Assembly: GCF_024622975.1 (NCBI RefSeq)
Contig: NZ_JANJZT010000023.1
Location: forward strand, 1 to 64,000
Length of the DNA: 64,000 nucleotides
Direction: 5' to 3'
DNA from: Blautia caecimuris
GTDB taxonomy: Bacteria; Bacillota; Clostridia; Lachnospirales; Lachnospiraceae
Numbering within the stretch: position 1 is the first letter of the stretch; each line of letters opens with the position of its first letter. The translations under genes were made by a program, and so were the position numbers. Below, in pieces: positions 54,632 to 63,658 of the stretch. Below the pieces are notes generated by a model. It had not been told where the DNA came from, searched no databases, and worked only from the letters and a program-made list of their open reading frames with translations.

Positions 54632-55500
54632 GAGTATTACGATATTTTTTGACAGCAGCAAAAGAACAAAATTTTACAAAAGCGGCAGAACAGTTACACA
54701 TTACACAGCCAACCCTGTCCAGACAGCTTGCTGCATTTGAGGAGGAACTGGGCATCTCTCTGTTTGTCCGCAAAGGGAAAAGCATTACGCTTACAGATGA
54801 AGGGATATTGTTAAAGAGAAGGGCATTGGAAATCCTTAATCTGGAAGAACGAACGCTGGAAGAACTAAAGGGAACGGAGAAAGCGATAGAGGGAACAGTT
54901 ACTTTTGGGTGCGGAGAGTTTACGGCTGTGGAAATGCTGGCAAAGATTTGTAAGAGGTATAAACAAAAATATCCCCTTGTCCGGATTGCGCTTCATACTG
55001 CAACTGCCGATATAGTATATGAGATGATGAATAAAGGTCTTGTGGATGTTGCATTGTTTATGGAACCAGTAGATACAGAAGGGCTTGATTATATCAGAAT
55101 AAAAGACAGTGATCATTGGGTAGTAGGAATACGCCCGGATGATCCTCTTGCCGAGAAAAAATATATAGAGAAGAAAGATCTTCTGGATAAGCCTTTGATT
55201 CTGCCGGAAAGGATGGGGGTTCAGAGTGAACTTGCAAACTGGTTTGGAAAGGATTTTTCTAAACTTGATATTTCGTTTATCAGTAATCTTGGGACAAATG
55301 CAGGTGTGATGGCGGCTAATGGACTTGGATATCCAATATCTATCGAAGGTGCTGTTAAATATTGGCGTGAAGATATTCTTGTACAAAGAAAGCTGTATCC
55401 GGAAATTACTGCAAATTGTGTAATTGCCTGGAGAAGAAATATTCCTTATTCACAGGCAGTAAATAAGATGATAGAAGAAATCAATGCCTTTCAGGCATAA
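54622..55500 (+). CDS. LysR family transcriptional regulator
   Basis: 292 residues. The N-terminal winged helix is RVLRYFLTAAKEQNFTKAAEQLHITQPTLSRQLAAFEEELG (residues 4-44). A periplasmic-binding-protein-like effector domain follows (about 90-290), with the VTFGCGEF strand at its start. The regulator lies just before the flavodoxin and cupin genes in the same direction. It probably controls them, as is common for LysR-flavodoxin neighbours. The inducer is unknown. Confidence 0.92.
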   Translation: MEIRVLRYFLTAAKEQNFTKAAEQLHITQPTLSRQLAAFEEELGISLFVRKGKSITLTDEGILLKRRALEILNLEERTLEELKGTEKAIEGTVTFGCGEFTAVEMLAKICKRYKQKYPLVRIALHTATADIVYEMMNKGLVDVALFMEPVDTEGLDYIRIKDSDHWVVGIRPDDPLAEKKYIEKKDLLDKPLILPERMGVQSELANWFGKDFSKLDISFISNLGTNAGVMAANGLGYPISIEGAVKYWREDILVQRKLYPEITANCVIAWRRNIPYSQAVNKMIEEINAFQA

Positions 55501-55610
55501 AACAGAATACAATATAAGTATTGGACATAATGAGATCATAAACTGTAAAATAGATGTGCGGGATAGGAAAATATTCTGCACATTTATTTTTGCAAAGGAG
55601 ATTGACAATT

Positions 55611-56102
55611 ATGGGAAAAAGATTAGTGGCATATTTTAGTGCAGGAGGAACAACGAAAAAAGTAGCAGAAATGATTGCTAATAGTGCAAAAGCAGATTTA
55701 TTTGAGATCGAACCAAAGATTCCTTACACAAAAGCGGACCTTGACTGGATGGATCAAAAATCCAGAAGCAGTATGGAGATGAATGATAAGAAATTCAGAC
55801 CAGAAGTATTGGATACAGATACAGATTTCAATGCCTATGATGAGATTATTTTAGGATTTCCAATCTGGTGGTATGTAGCGCCCACAATCGTAAATACTTT
55901 TCTGGAAAAGCATGATTTTTCAGATAAAAAGATCATTTTGTTTGCTACTTCAGGTGGAAGCGGATTTGGAAATACCATAAGAGAATTAAAACCCTCTGCA
56001 CCAAAGAGCATAATGGAAGAAGGAAAGATATTTAATAATGCGACGAAACAGGAAATCGCTCAATGGGCAGAAACTTTGCAGGATTGGAGAGAGACACTAT
56101 GA
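55611..56102 (+). CDS. Flavodoxin family protein
   Basis: 163-residue FMN-binding electron carrier. The phosphate loop is VAYFSAGGTTKKVAEMI (6-22), in the variant form of the flavodoxin_4/BilS-like group. The flavin-facing segment ILGFPIWWYVAPTIVNTFLE follows near 80-100, and FATSGGSGFGNTIREL near 115. It may reduce quinones or a metabolic enzyme. AAAGGAG precedes ATG 55611. The stop overlaps the next gene (ATGA), so both form an operon. Confidence 0.92.
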   Translation: MGKRLVAYFSAGGTTKKVAEMIANSAKADLFEIEPKIPYTKADLDWMDQKSRSSMEMNDKKFRPEVLDTDTDFNAYDEIILGFPIWWYVAPTIVNTFLEKHDFSDKKIILFATSGGSGFGNTIRELKPSAPKSIMEEGKIFNNATKQEIAQWAETLQDWRETL

Positions 56103-56866
56103 AAAAAATTGTACAGACAGCAGGAAGAAATGCTTTAGAAGAATTTGCTCCCCAGTTTGCTCATTTTAATGATGATGTTCTTTTTGGAGAAAACTGGAAT
56201 AATCAGGATATTGATGTAAAAACAAGAAGTATTATTACAGTAGTGGCGCTTATGTCCTCAGGTATTACAGATTCCTCTTTGAAATTTCATTTAGAAAACG
56301 CAAAGGAACATGGAGTAACTCAAAAAGAAATAGCAGCGATTATTACGCATGCTGCATTTTATGCAGGTTGGCCAAAAGGCTGGGCTGTATTTCATTTAGC
56401 AAAAGAAGTATGGGATGTGAATGAAGATGATTTCCCTTATGAAGATGAAGGAATGAGGGCACATGCCAGAGAAATGATATTTCCGATAGGGGCACCGAAC
56501 GATGGATACGCACAGTATTTTTCGGGAAAGAGTTTTCTCGCTCCTGTTTCTGCTTCTCAGGTAGGTGTATTTAATGTGACCTTCGAACCGGGATGCCGAA
56601 ACAACTGGCATATCCATCATGCAAAGAGCGGCGGAGGGCAGATACTGATCTGTACAGCCGGGCGTGGGTATTATCAGGAAGAAGGAAAAGAAGCGATTGA
56701 GATGAAACCAGGCGACTGCATCAACATTTTGGCAGGTGTAAAGCACTGGCATGGAGCAGCGCCAGATGAATGGTTTTCTCATCTTGCAATTGAGGTACCG
56801 GGAGAAGAAACGTTAAATGAATGGTGTGAACCGGTTGCAGACAATATATACAGTAAATTAGTCTAA
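56099..56866 (+). CDS. Carboxymuconolactone decarboxylase-cupin fusion protein
   Basis: 255 residues with two domains. The CMD/AhpD-like half (about 20-115, VKTRSIITVVALMSSG and GVTQKEIAAIITHAAFYAGWPKGW) lacks the AhpD CxxC. The cupin half (about 150-245) has metal-type motifs WHIHHAKSGGGQILICTAGRG and GVKHWHGA. This fusion is frequent next to flavodoxins and aldo-keto reductases. The actual substrate is unknown. Translation is coupled to the flavodoxin gene. Confidence 0.92.
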   Translation: MKKIVQTAGRNALEEFAPQFAHFNDDVLFGENWNNQDIDVKTRSIITVVALMSSGITDSSLKFHLENAKEHGVTQKEIAAIITHAAFYAGWPKGWAVFHLAKEVWDVNEDDFPYEDEGMRAHAREMIFPIGAPNDGYAQYFSGKSFLAPVSASQVGVFNVTFEPGCRNNWHIHHAKSGGGQILICTAGRGYYQEEGKEAIEMKPGDCINILAGVKHWHGAAPDEWFSHLAIEVPGEETLNEWCEPVADNIYSKLV

Positions 56867-57145
56867 CGAAAAGGATATAACAAAGATTAAGAAAACCTCC
56901 ATTTCATAAAGCTAGTGAAAAATTAGAAGCTACTGTTTTATATTGCAAAAAGATATGATAAAATTACAGCAAATAAAGCAGACTGACGGATTTTAATATG
57001 GTTTTTGGAATTCTATGAAGAGTTGTCCATTGGCTGTAAAATGTGGTTTTTATCATACTTCACAATACAATCCTGATACAGAGGAACAAAAATCGGATAT
57101 GAAATTTTCATCAGATGGCAATTTAACTTTACATGGAGGGAAAAT

Positions 57146-57466
57146 ATGGCATCAAGTAAGGAATATCTGCAGTTTATTTTGGAACAGTTATCTGAACTGG
57201 AAGACATTACATATCGGGCGATGATGGGAGAATTTATCATTTACTATCGGGGGAAGATAATCGGAGGTATTTATGATGACAGATTATTGATAAAGCCGGT
57301 GAAATCAGCAATTTCCTATATGCCTGCAGCTTCTTATGAAAGACCTTATGATGGGGCGAAAGAGATGCTGTTAGTTGACGAAGTGGATAATAAGGAATTT
57401 CTGGCAGGTTTATTTCGGACCATGTATGATGAACTTCCGTCTCCAAAAGCAAAAAAGAAAAAATAG
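57146..57466 (+). CDS. TfoX/Sxy N-terminal domain protein
   Basis: 106 residues. The TfoX-N pattern DITYRAMMGEFIIYYRGKIIGGIYDDRLLIKP lies at 20-51, with a KKKK tail. In gamma-proteobacteria this domain is part of the competence regulator Sxy. In Firmicutes these short proteins have no known role. GGAGGG precedes the ATG. The next gene follows after 21 bases. Confidence 0.88.
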   Translation: MASSKEYLQFILEQLSELEDITYRAMMGEFIIYYRGKIIGGIYDDRLLIKPVKSAISYMPAASYERPYDGAKEMLLVDEVDNKEFLAGLFRTMYDELPSPKAKKKK

Positions 57467-57487
57467 CCATATTAAAGGGGAAATTTT

Positions 57488-57862
57488 ATGAAAAGGGAAC
57501 TGGGAATCGCAAGATGTGGCCTTGCATGTTGTCTGTGTTCCGAAAATGTAAGCTGTCAGGGGTGTGATTCCGGGCAATGCCCGGATAAGGACTGGTGTGA
57601 AAACAGAAAATGCTCCATAGAAAAAGACTACTCCCATTGTTATAGCTGTTGTAATGAAGAATGCAGGAAGGGAATGCTGTCCAAAATAAAGCCTTATGGT
57701 TTTTCTTTATTTGCTAAAAGATATGGAGAGGAAGCCCTGCTGGATTGCCTGGAACGTAATGAAAAAAATGGTGTTGTATACCATCGGCAGGGAATTGTCG
57801 GTGATTATGATGAATTTGATGATGTAGAAGAACTGATTCGGTTTATTAAGGAGGGAAAGTGA
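57488..57862 (+). CDS. DUF3795 cysteine-rich protein
   Basis: 124 residues. The first 60 hold about fifteen cysteines in pairs (CGLACCLCSENVSCQGCDSG, CYSCCNEECRKG), a DUF3795-like zinc- or iron-binding arrangement. A short helical domain then ends EELIRFIKEGK. Function unknown. Probably co-transcribed with the TfoX-N gene. Confidence 0.82.
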   Translation: MKRELGIARCGLACCLCSENVSCQGCDSGQCPDKDWCENRKCSIEKDYSHCYSCCNEECRKGMLSKIKPYGFSLFAKRYGEEALLDCLERNEKNGVVYHRQGIVGDYDEFDDVEELIRFIKEGK

Positions 57863-57970
57863 GGGAACTCAGATTTCCGGTACATAAAGGGAAATAAAGT
57901 TAAAAAAATTTTTTTACACAGTAGGAGCGGCCAGCAACAATAAACAGAATTTTACAGGAGCTAATATTAT

Positions 57971-58444
57971 ATGAACCTGACATACAAGAGAGCAACCATT
58001 CAAGATATAGACATGTTGACAAAGACAAGAACAGAGGTACTGAGAGCAGCTAATCAGCTTTCCGATACAGTGGATATGAGTCATGTGGAAAGAGAGTCTT
58101 ATAATTACTATAAAAATGCATTAAATAACGGTTCCCATATTGCGTATCTTGTTTTTGACGGAGATCATTTTATAGGGACTGGCGGTGTGAGTTTTTATCA
58201 GGTAATGCCTACGTATCATAATTCAAGTGGCAGGAAGGCTTACATAATGAATATGTATACAAAGCCTGAGTACAGAAGAATGGGAATTGCAGGTAAAACA
58301 CTGGATATGCTGGTCAGAGATATCAAAATGAGGGGGATTACAGCTATTTCACTGGAAGCAACTGATATGGGAAGAGCCTTATACGAAAAATACGGGTTTG
58401 TAAAAATGGACCATGAAATGGAATTGCCAGAGGAACAATGGTGA
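57971..58444 (+). CDS. GNAT family N-acetyltransferase
   Basis: 157-residue acetyltransferase. The CoA motif is MYTKPEYRRMGIAGKTLDMLV (about 95-115), with a C-terminal DMGRALYEKYGFVKM. The N-terminus (LTYKRATIQDIDMLTKTRTEVLRAAN) is of the type seen in Firmicute GNATs next to resistance-like genes. The substrate is not inferable. AGGAG precedes the ATG. Confidence 0.88.
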   Translation: MNLTYKRATIQDIDMLTKTRTEVLRAANQLSDTVDMSHVERESYNYYKNALNNGSHIAYLVFDGDHFIGTGGVSFYQVMPTYHNSSGRKAYIMNMYTKPEYRRMGIAGKTLDMLVRDIKMRGITAISLEATDMGRALYEKYGFVKMDHEMELPEEQW

Positions 58445-58503
58445 TAAACTTCCTAAATGTAGCCTGAGAGAGAAAAGATGATTTTTATAAGGATGTAAGA
58501 GCT

Positions 58504-59064
58504 ATGAGAGATATTATGGAATGTCTGCAAAAGGAGATATACGAAAGATGCCAAAAAGAAACAAATAAATTTGGTATGGGATGCTACTATCATATTGCTT
58601 CTGTAGTAAAAAATGCAGAAATTCTGGCAGATAAATATGGTGCAGATAAGGAAGTGGTTATGATTGCCGGTTGGTTACATGATGTAGCCTCCATTACTGA
58701 TTACAGACTATACGAACTTCATCATGTGCACGGTGCCCAAATGGCATATGATATCTTAAAAGGATATGGATATGATGCTCGAAAAATTCCTTTGGTGCAG
58801 GAATGCATTAAAAAGCATAGAGGAAGTGTGAATTTAGAGAAAAACAGCCTTGAAGAGCTGTGTGTTGCCGATGCTGATGCAATTTCCCACTTTGACAGTA
58901 TACCTGATTTATTGTATTTGGCTTATGTTCAGAAAGGGATGGGAATTGAAGAGGGTAAGGAATTTGTAAAGGAAAAACTAAAAAGAAGTTTTCAAAAATT
59001 ATCGCCAGAGAGTCAAAAATACTACAGGTCAAAATTTCAAAAGGTTATGGAAGTCTTAAACTGA
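58504..59064 (+). CDS. HD domain phosphohydrolase-like protein
   Basis: 186 residues. The HD signature is visible as His30 (YYHIASVVKNAEILA), His-Asp in AGWLHDVAS (about 59-60), a histidine pair in YELHHVHGAQMA and Asp in CVADADAISHFD. These are the usual metal ligands of the HD superfamily. The small size matches single-domain metal-dependent hydrolases of unknown substrate. Confidence 0.85.
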   Translation: MRDIMECLQKEIYERCQKETNKFGMGCYYHIASVVKNAEILADKYGADKEVVMIAGWLHDVASITDYRLYELHHVHGAQMAYDILKGYGYDARKIPLVQECIKKHRGSVNLEKNSLEELCVADADAISHFDSIPDLLYLAYVQKGMGIEEGKEFVKEKLKRSFQKLSPESQKYYRSKFQKVMEVLN

Positions 59065-59097
59065 AAAAGAGGCATTGAATTTATAAAGGAAAGAAAA

Positions 59098-59556
59098 GTG
59101 ATTATACAAGTTGAAAATAACAAAGAAAAGGAAATGATATCTCGTACAATATTAGAAGCCTTGCCTGACTGGTTTGGTCTTCCTGAGGCAAGGGAAGAAT
59201 ACATTGTGAATAGTGTAAATCAACAGTTTTTTGCTGCAGTAAAGGAAGAAAAAACAATCGGCTTTCTTTGCCTTAAACAAACAGGGAAAGATACTGTAGA
59301 AGTGTCTGTTATGGGTGTACTAAAAGAATTTCATCGCCATGGAATAGGGCGGAAGCTGTTTATGAAGGCAAGAGAAAAAGCAATTAAAGACGGTTTTTCT
59401 TTTATACAGGTAAAAACCGTTCAGATGGGTCAGTATGATAATTATGACAATACAAATAAATTTTATATAAGCCTTGGCTTTAAAGAATTTGAAATATTTC
59501 CGACTCTTTGGGATGAGTGGAATCCCTGTCAGGTTTATGTAATGGCTTTATTATAA
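59098..59556 (+). CDS. GNAT family N-acetyltransferase
   Basis: 152-residue acetyltransferase starting at GTG 59098 with AAAGGAAAG upstream. The CoA motif is GVLKEFHRHGIGRKLFMKAREKA (about 74-96), followed by the YDNTNKFYISLGFKEFEIFPTLWDEWNPCQVYVM ending characteristic of one Firmicute GNAT group. Fourth acetyltransferase of the local cluster. Confidence 0.87.
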   Translation: MIIQVENNKEKEMISRTILEALPDWFGLPEAREEYIVNSVNQQFFAAVKEEKTIGFLCLKQTGKDTVEVSVMGVLKEFHRHGIGRKLFMKAREKAIKDGFSFIQVKTVQMGQYDNYDNTNKFYISLGFKEFEIFPTLWDEWNPCQVYVMALL

Positions 59557-59744
59557 GTGCAGGGATAGAAGTTTTATAGATATACGGGGTGAATAGTCCT
59601 TGAAAGCTATAGGATCAGATAATCCATCAGACGAAATAAAAATATTTTGTTAATGCAAAACAGAATTAATGCTTGTATCTCAGATAGTATTATGTTAATA
59701 TTTATTCATAAATTATGAAAGAAACTCAAGGAAAGGAACGGACT

Positions 59745-59904
59745 ATGTACTGGAAAACACCTGAAATCCAACTTGAAAATGGTTGCAAAATGGCTGTTTA
59801 CGGGGATAGTACGCTCTTTTTCAGGTGAAGGATACGAAGTAAACAGCGAAAACGCATTATTTTTATCCATATATGAGCAACTATCTCCTTTATCAAATGA
59901 ATGA
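59745..59904 (+). pseudogene. Small gene with a frameshift
   Basis: ATG 59745 (AAGGAAAGG site) reads MYWKTPEIQLENGCKMAVYG and stops shortly after a T5 run. Skipping one base there opens FSGEGYEVNSENALFLSIYE, which runs to a stop at 59904. The joined product of about 52 residues looks like a natural short protein or the N-terminal part of a larger one. Family unknown. Confidence 0.35.
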
Positions 59905-59929
59905 ATATAATTTGAAAAGGAGATTTTTT

Positions 59930-61030
59930 ATGCATAAATTTAATATAAAAAAACAGGTCGGGAAGCTATATGGCATTACGGCAATAGGATATTTCCAGAT
60001 TGCAGGAGCCTCCTGGGTGGCTCTTCTTGCGGCAAGAGGATTTTCGCTTATTGAAATTGGAATCATAGAAAGTATTTTTCATGCTGTAAGCATATGTTTT
60101 GAGGTTCCATCGGGAGTAGCGGCGGACGTATTTGGACGTAAAAAGACCCTTGTTATAAGTCAGATCGTATCGCTGATATCCAATATTTTGATGATTTTTT
60201 CAGGCGGATTCTGGTCCACAGCGCTGGCAATGGGCTTTTCTGCTTTAAGCTATAATCTGTCATCCGGCACAAGAGAAGCGCTGGCATATGACAGCTTAAA
60301 GTATGTCGGACAGGAAGAAATATATAACAGATTTGCTTCTGCAGAAATGGCTCTTTACAGAATCAGCAGCTCAACGGCAACCTTATGTGCAGGGCTGGCG
60401 CTTTTTCTCGGATATAAGACAGCCTATGCAATTGACGTTTTATTCAGCATTGGAGCCCTGAGCATTGCATTGTGCTTAAAAGAGGTTGAAGCTGATTGTC
60501 AAAATACAGAAAAAAGGCAAGAAAGCATACTGGAAAAACTGAAAAACATAGTTCTGGAAAGCGGGAAATTTCTGCTAAATAACGGAAAAGCCAGAACTAT
60601 TATGATCGTCAATTCTCTGATTGGGGCAGTTTCCACACTTGTGCTTTTTTTCCTGCAGGCAAAACTTCCAATGGCCGGACTGAATTCTCTGGCGTTGGGA
60701 CCGGCTTTATTTATAATGGGACTGGGAGCAGTTGTGGGAGCCAGAATGGTTGCTTATTTTCCTCAATACAGCTATAAAAAACTGCTTACACTAAGTGCTT
60801 TTGGAGTTGGATGTGCTCTTGCAGCAGCCCTTACCGGGAATGTCTTGATTATGATCGCAGGTGGATTTCTGGGAGCGCTTGCAGATGATTTTCTGGAGGT
60901 AAAAACAGATGTGATTCTGAATGAAATGATTCCGTCCGAGCAGAGAGCAACCCTGATTTCTGTAGGCACTTTTATGTTTTCCATAGTAATGATTTTTTTA
61001 TCAACGTTTATGGGGTGGATGCTTTCCTGA
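59930..61030 (+). CDS. MFS transporter
   Basis: Major facilitator membrane protein of 366 residues with about 11-12 helices. The loop 2-3 motif appears as VPSGVAADVFGRKKTLVISQI (about 62-82), and SSGTREALAYDSLKY follows in the third helix region, a pattern seen in drug or siderophore exporters. ATG 59930 with AAAAGGAG upstream is chosen. The cargo is unknown. Confidence 0.88.
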   Translation: MHKFNIKKQVGKLYGITAIGYFQIAGASWVALLAARGFSLIEIGIIESIFHAVSICFEVPSGVAADVFGRKKTLVISQIVSLISNILMIFSGGFWSTALAMGFSALSYNLSSGTREALAYDSLKYVGQEEIYNRFASAEMALYRISSSTATLCAGLALFLGYKTAYAIDVLFSIGALSIALCLKEVEADCQNTEKRQESILEKLKNIVLESGKFLLNNGKARTIMIVNSLIGAVSTLVLFFLQAKLPMAGLNSLALGPALFIMGLGAVVGARMVAYFPQYSYKKLLTLSAFGVGCALAAALTGNVLIMIAGGFLGALADDFLEVKTDVILNEMIPSEQRATLISVGTFMFSIVMIFLSTFMGWMLS

Positions 61031-61284
61031 ATAGGCTAAAGATATGGAAACATGGAGAACATTGTGATCCATATTTCTGCGACAGCAATATTTTTTCTAA
61101 ACAGAGGACATCAGATGGGATGATAGGGGATTTCTTTTATAAATGATGCTTTGTATGATGAAAACGGAAAAGAAACAAAATACAGCGGCTGAATTATATG
61201 GTCTGCGGTGATATTCTGGAAATCAATGAGTAAACGAAAACTGCCGGCAGATCATTCTGCCGGCAGTTTGGCGTAGCGTTATAA
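61031..61284. other. Gap between convergent MFS genes, with terminator
   Basis: AT-rich, without a supportable gene. The hairpin at 61238-61269 lies near its right side. Confidence 0.5.
61238..61269. terminator. Bidirectional terminator
   Basis: Perfect 14-bp stem AAACTGCCGGCAGA / TCTGCCGGCAGTTT with a 4-base loop and T-rich sequence on the minus-strand exit. Confidence 0.8.
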
Positions 61285-61360
61285 TTATTTTGCTGCAGCA
61301 GCCTCTGCAATCGCTTCAATTGGCGCCTGCTCTTCAAGAACAGAAACATTTTCAACGCTT

Positions 61361-62557
61361 TTATAGAATTTTTTTAATGCAATTTCTGTTTTTTGTTCTG
61401 CTGAAGATAAAGAGCATGATCAATAAGGCTGCTGGAAAAATAAGACCAATACCCATACCTGCGCGGATATTGTTTCCTGTATTTTGTGTTACACGCCCCA
61501 CGATTGCCGGCCCGATGCTGCCGCCCAGATCGCCTGCCATGGCAAGCAGCGCAAACATGGCAGTTCCTCCCATGGGGAATTTTTGTGAGGAAATGCTGAT
61601 GGTTCCGGGCCACATAATTCCAACAGAAAAACCACAGATAATGCAGCCCACAAGTCCTGTAAATGGTGAGGAGGACATGGAAGTGAGAAGGTAGCAGATC
61701 ACGCACAGAATACCAGATCCTGTCATAAATTTCATAAGATCTATCTTATCTCCATATTTTCCAAAAATGATACGGCTGATGCCCATTGTAACCGCAAACA
61801 TGCAGGGACCTGCCAGATCTCCGGCTGCTTTTGACAATCCCAAAGCAGCTTCTGCGTAAGCGGAAGCCCACTGCGCCATGGCAAGTTCTGAAGCGCCGGA
61901 GCAGATCATCAGACAAACTGCAATCCAGAATATAGGCTTTTGGAACAGTTTTTTTATTCCCATTCCTCCCCCTTCCTCTACCAGATGTTCGATAGGGCAG
62001 GTGGCAAAATTATAGATATTGACAGCAGGGATAAGGGCCCATAATACGGCCAGCCATTTCCAGTTATCCATTCCAAATACCATAAAAAACAAGGTGGAAA
62101 TTAATATTGTCCCAACAGATCCCCAGCAATAAAAGGAGTGCAGCAGGCTCATGGTGGCTTCTTTGTTTTCAAAGGGACAGGCTTCCACAATAGGACTGCA
62201 GAGCACTTCGATAAGACCGCTTCCAATTGCGTATATGATCACGCTGCACATGATTCCAATAAAGGGATTGGGCAGGAGATCCGGCAGAAATGCCAGCCCT
62301 ACAAGTCCGGCAGCAGCGCATATTTCAGAGCTTACAATACAGGTACGGTATCCGATTCTGTCTACATATTTTGCGCAGAATGCATCTACCAGAAGCTGAG
62401 TAAAGAAAAAGCATGTAGAGATCAGGGCGATATTTCCAAGAGAAATATCATAGTCATGGTGGAATTTTAAGAACAACAATGGAGCAAAATTAGCAGTAAT
62501 TGCCTGTGTGATAAAGCCCAGATAACAGGCAAGCTTTGTCTTTTGATAGTTTGGCAT
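61361..62557 (-). CDS. MFS transporter (sugar/metabolite porter-like), possible C-terminal frameshift
   Basis: 398-residue 12-helix MFS protein. It starts MPNYQKTKLACYLGFITQAITANFAPLLFLKF and has the helix-2/3 motif AKYVDRIGYRTCIV. GGAAGGAA precedes ATG 62557. A frame to 62638 lacks a ribosome site. The annotated end is FSRTKNRNCIKKIL. In another frame the coding sense continues from the same place (AEQKTEIALKKFYKSVENVS onward, ending EAIAEAAAAK at 61285), suggesting a late frameshift. It is divergent from an AraC regulator that probably controls it. Confidence 0.87.
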   Translation of the reverse strand: MPNYQKTKLACYLGFITQAITANFAPLLFLKFHHDYDISLGNIALISTCFFFTQLLVDAFCAKYVDRIGYRTCIVSSEICAAAGLVGLAFLPDLLPNPFIGIMCSVIIYAIGSGLIEVLCSPIVEACPFENKEATMSLLHSFYCWGSVGTILISTLFFMVFGMDNWKWLAVLWALIPAVNIYNFATCPIEHLVEEGGGMGIKKLFQKPIFWIAVCLMICSGASELAMAQWASAYAEAALGLSKAAGDLAGPCMFAVTMGISRIIFGKYGDKIDLMKFMTGSGILCVICYLLTSMSSSPFTGLVGCIICGFSVGIMWPGTISISSQKFPMGGTAMFALLAMAGDLGGSIGPAIVGRVTQNTGNNIRAGMGIGLIFPAALLIMLFIFSRTKNRNCIKKIL

Positions 62558-62701
62558 AGCAGATTCCTTCCTTTTCCTGAATGTTGCATCAAATTTTTCT
62601 GTATTTTGGATTATATAATACAAAAGCAGGGGTTTCATTGATTTATATCTGATATTTATTGTATAATATCGTAAAACAGATCATGGAGGAATGATGATAG
62701 T

Positions 62702-63604
62702 ATGGCATCTGATCAGCCTTTCAGCAAGATTGTCACAGATGAAAATTTAATGGAAACTGCTCAGCATGGCAGCAGAAATTATCCCTTTGCTTTTTATTAT
62801 GAGGATTTATCTTTATTTGACTTTAACTGCGTGGAATGGCACTGGCACATGGAATTAGAATTTGTGTATATGGAGTCCGGGACCATGACTTTCTGGATTG
62901 GAGAAAAACAGTTTGTTTTGTCCCAGGGAGACGGATTATTTATTAACTCCAAAATCCTGCACCGCTTTTATTCATCTGACGGCGCAGTAATTCCGAATTT
63001 TTTGTGTATGCCTTCTTTTATTGCTGTGCAGGACAGTCTTATTTATAATAAATATATTTTGCCTGTGATTTCATCTTCTCTGGAATTTCAGATTTTTAAA
63101 AGAGAGGTTAAGTGGCAGGCCAAAGCTCTAGAGCTCATAAAACAGATCATTGCAGTTCAGGAAGATAAAGCCTTCTGTGAGCTTGCAACATCGTCCCTGG
63201 TTCAAAAGCTCTGGCTGGAGATATATGAAAATTCAGATATGAATAATGAAAAAGACAAGGTAAACGCTGCCGTTTCTTTTCAGGCGAGACTGCAGATCAT
63301 GATGCAGTATATCCATGAAAATTATACTCATGATATCTCATTGGATGATATTGCCTGTTATGCAGGAATCAGTAAAAGCACAGTATTAAATCTTTTTCGT
63401 AAATATCTGCATATTACCCCCATTCATTATCTGATTCATTACCGGCTGAAGGAGGCTGCGCTTCTGCTTGTAAAAACCGAGAAAAAAATCGCTACGATAT
63501 CAGATGAAACAGGATTCCATAACGTGGATTATTTTTGCAGATTATTTAAAAAGCATTACTGTCTGACGCCGACACAATACCGGAAAAAGAAAGCCTTATT
63601 TTAA
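62702..63604 (+). CDS. AraC family transcriptional regulator with cupin domain
   Basis: 300 residues. The N-terminal cupin-like sensor (about 40-130) contains NCVEWHWHMELEFVYMESGTMTFWIGEKQF. The C-terminal AraC double HTH (about 205-298) has DISLDDIACYAGISKSTVLNLFRKYLHITP and the ending GFHNVDYFCRLFKKHYCLTPTQYRK. The divergent arrangement with an MFS transporter suggests it activates uptake of a sugar or related compound that it senses itself. Confidence 0.92.
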   Translation: MASDQPFSKIVTDENLMETAQHGSRNYPFAFYYEDLSLFDFNCVEWHWHMELEFVYMESGTMTFWIGEKQFVLSQGDGLFINSKILHRFYSSDGAVIPNFLCMPSFIAVQDSLIYNKYILPVISSSLEFQIFKREVKWQAKALELIKQIIAVQEDKAFCELATSSLVQKLWLEIYENSDMNNEKDKVNAAVSFQARLQIMMQYIHENYTHDISLDDIACYAGISKSTVLNLFRKYLHITPIHYLIHYRLKEAALLLVKTEKKIATISDETGFHNVDYFCRLFKKHYCLTPTQYRKKKALF

Positions 63605-63658
63605 TTATGACATACAGGTGTCATATTTGGAGTGCTATATTAAAGGAGAGGGCAGAAT

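Noticed and set aside
57015..57224. 69-codon frame overlapping the TfoX-N gene
   Set aside because: Out of frame with the conserved TfoX-N sequence and without a ribosome site.
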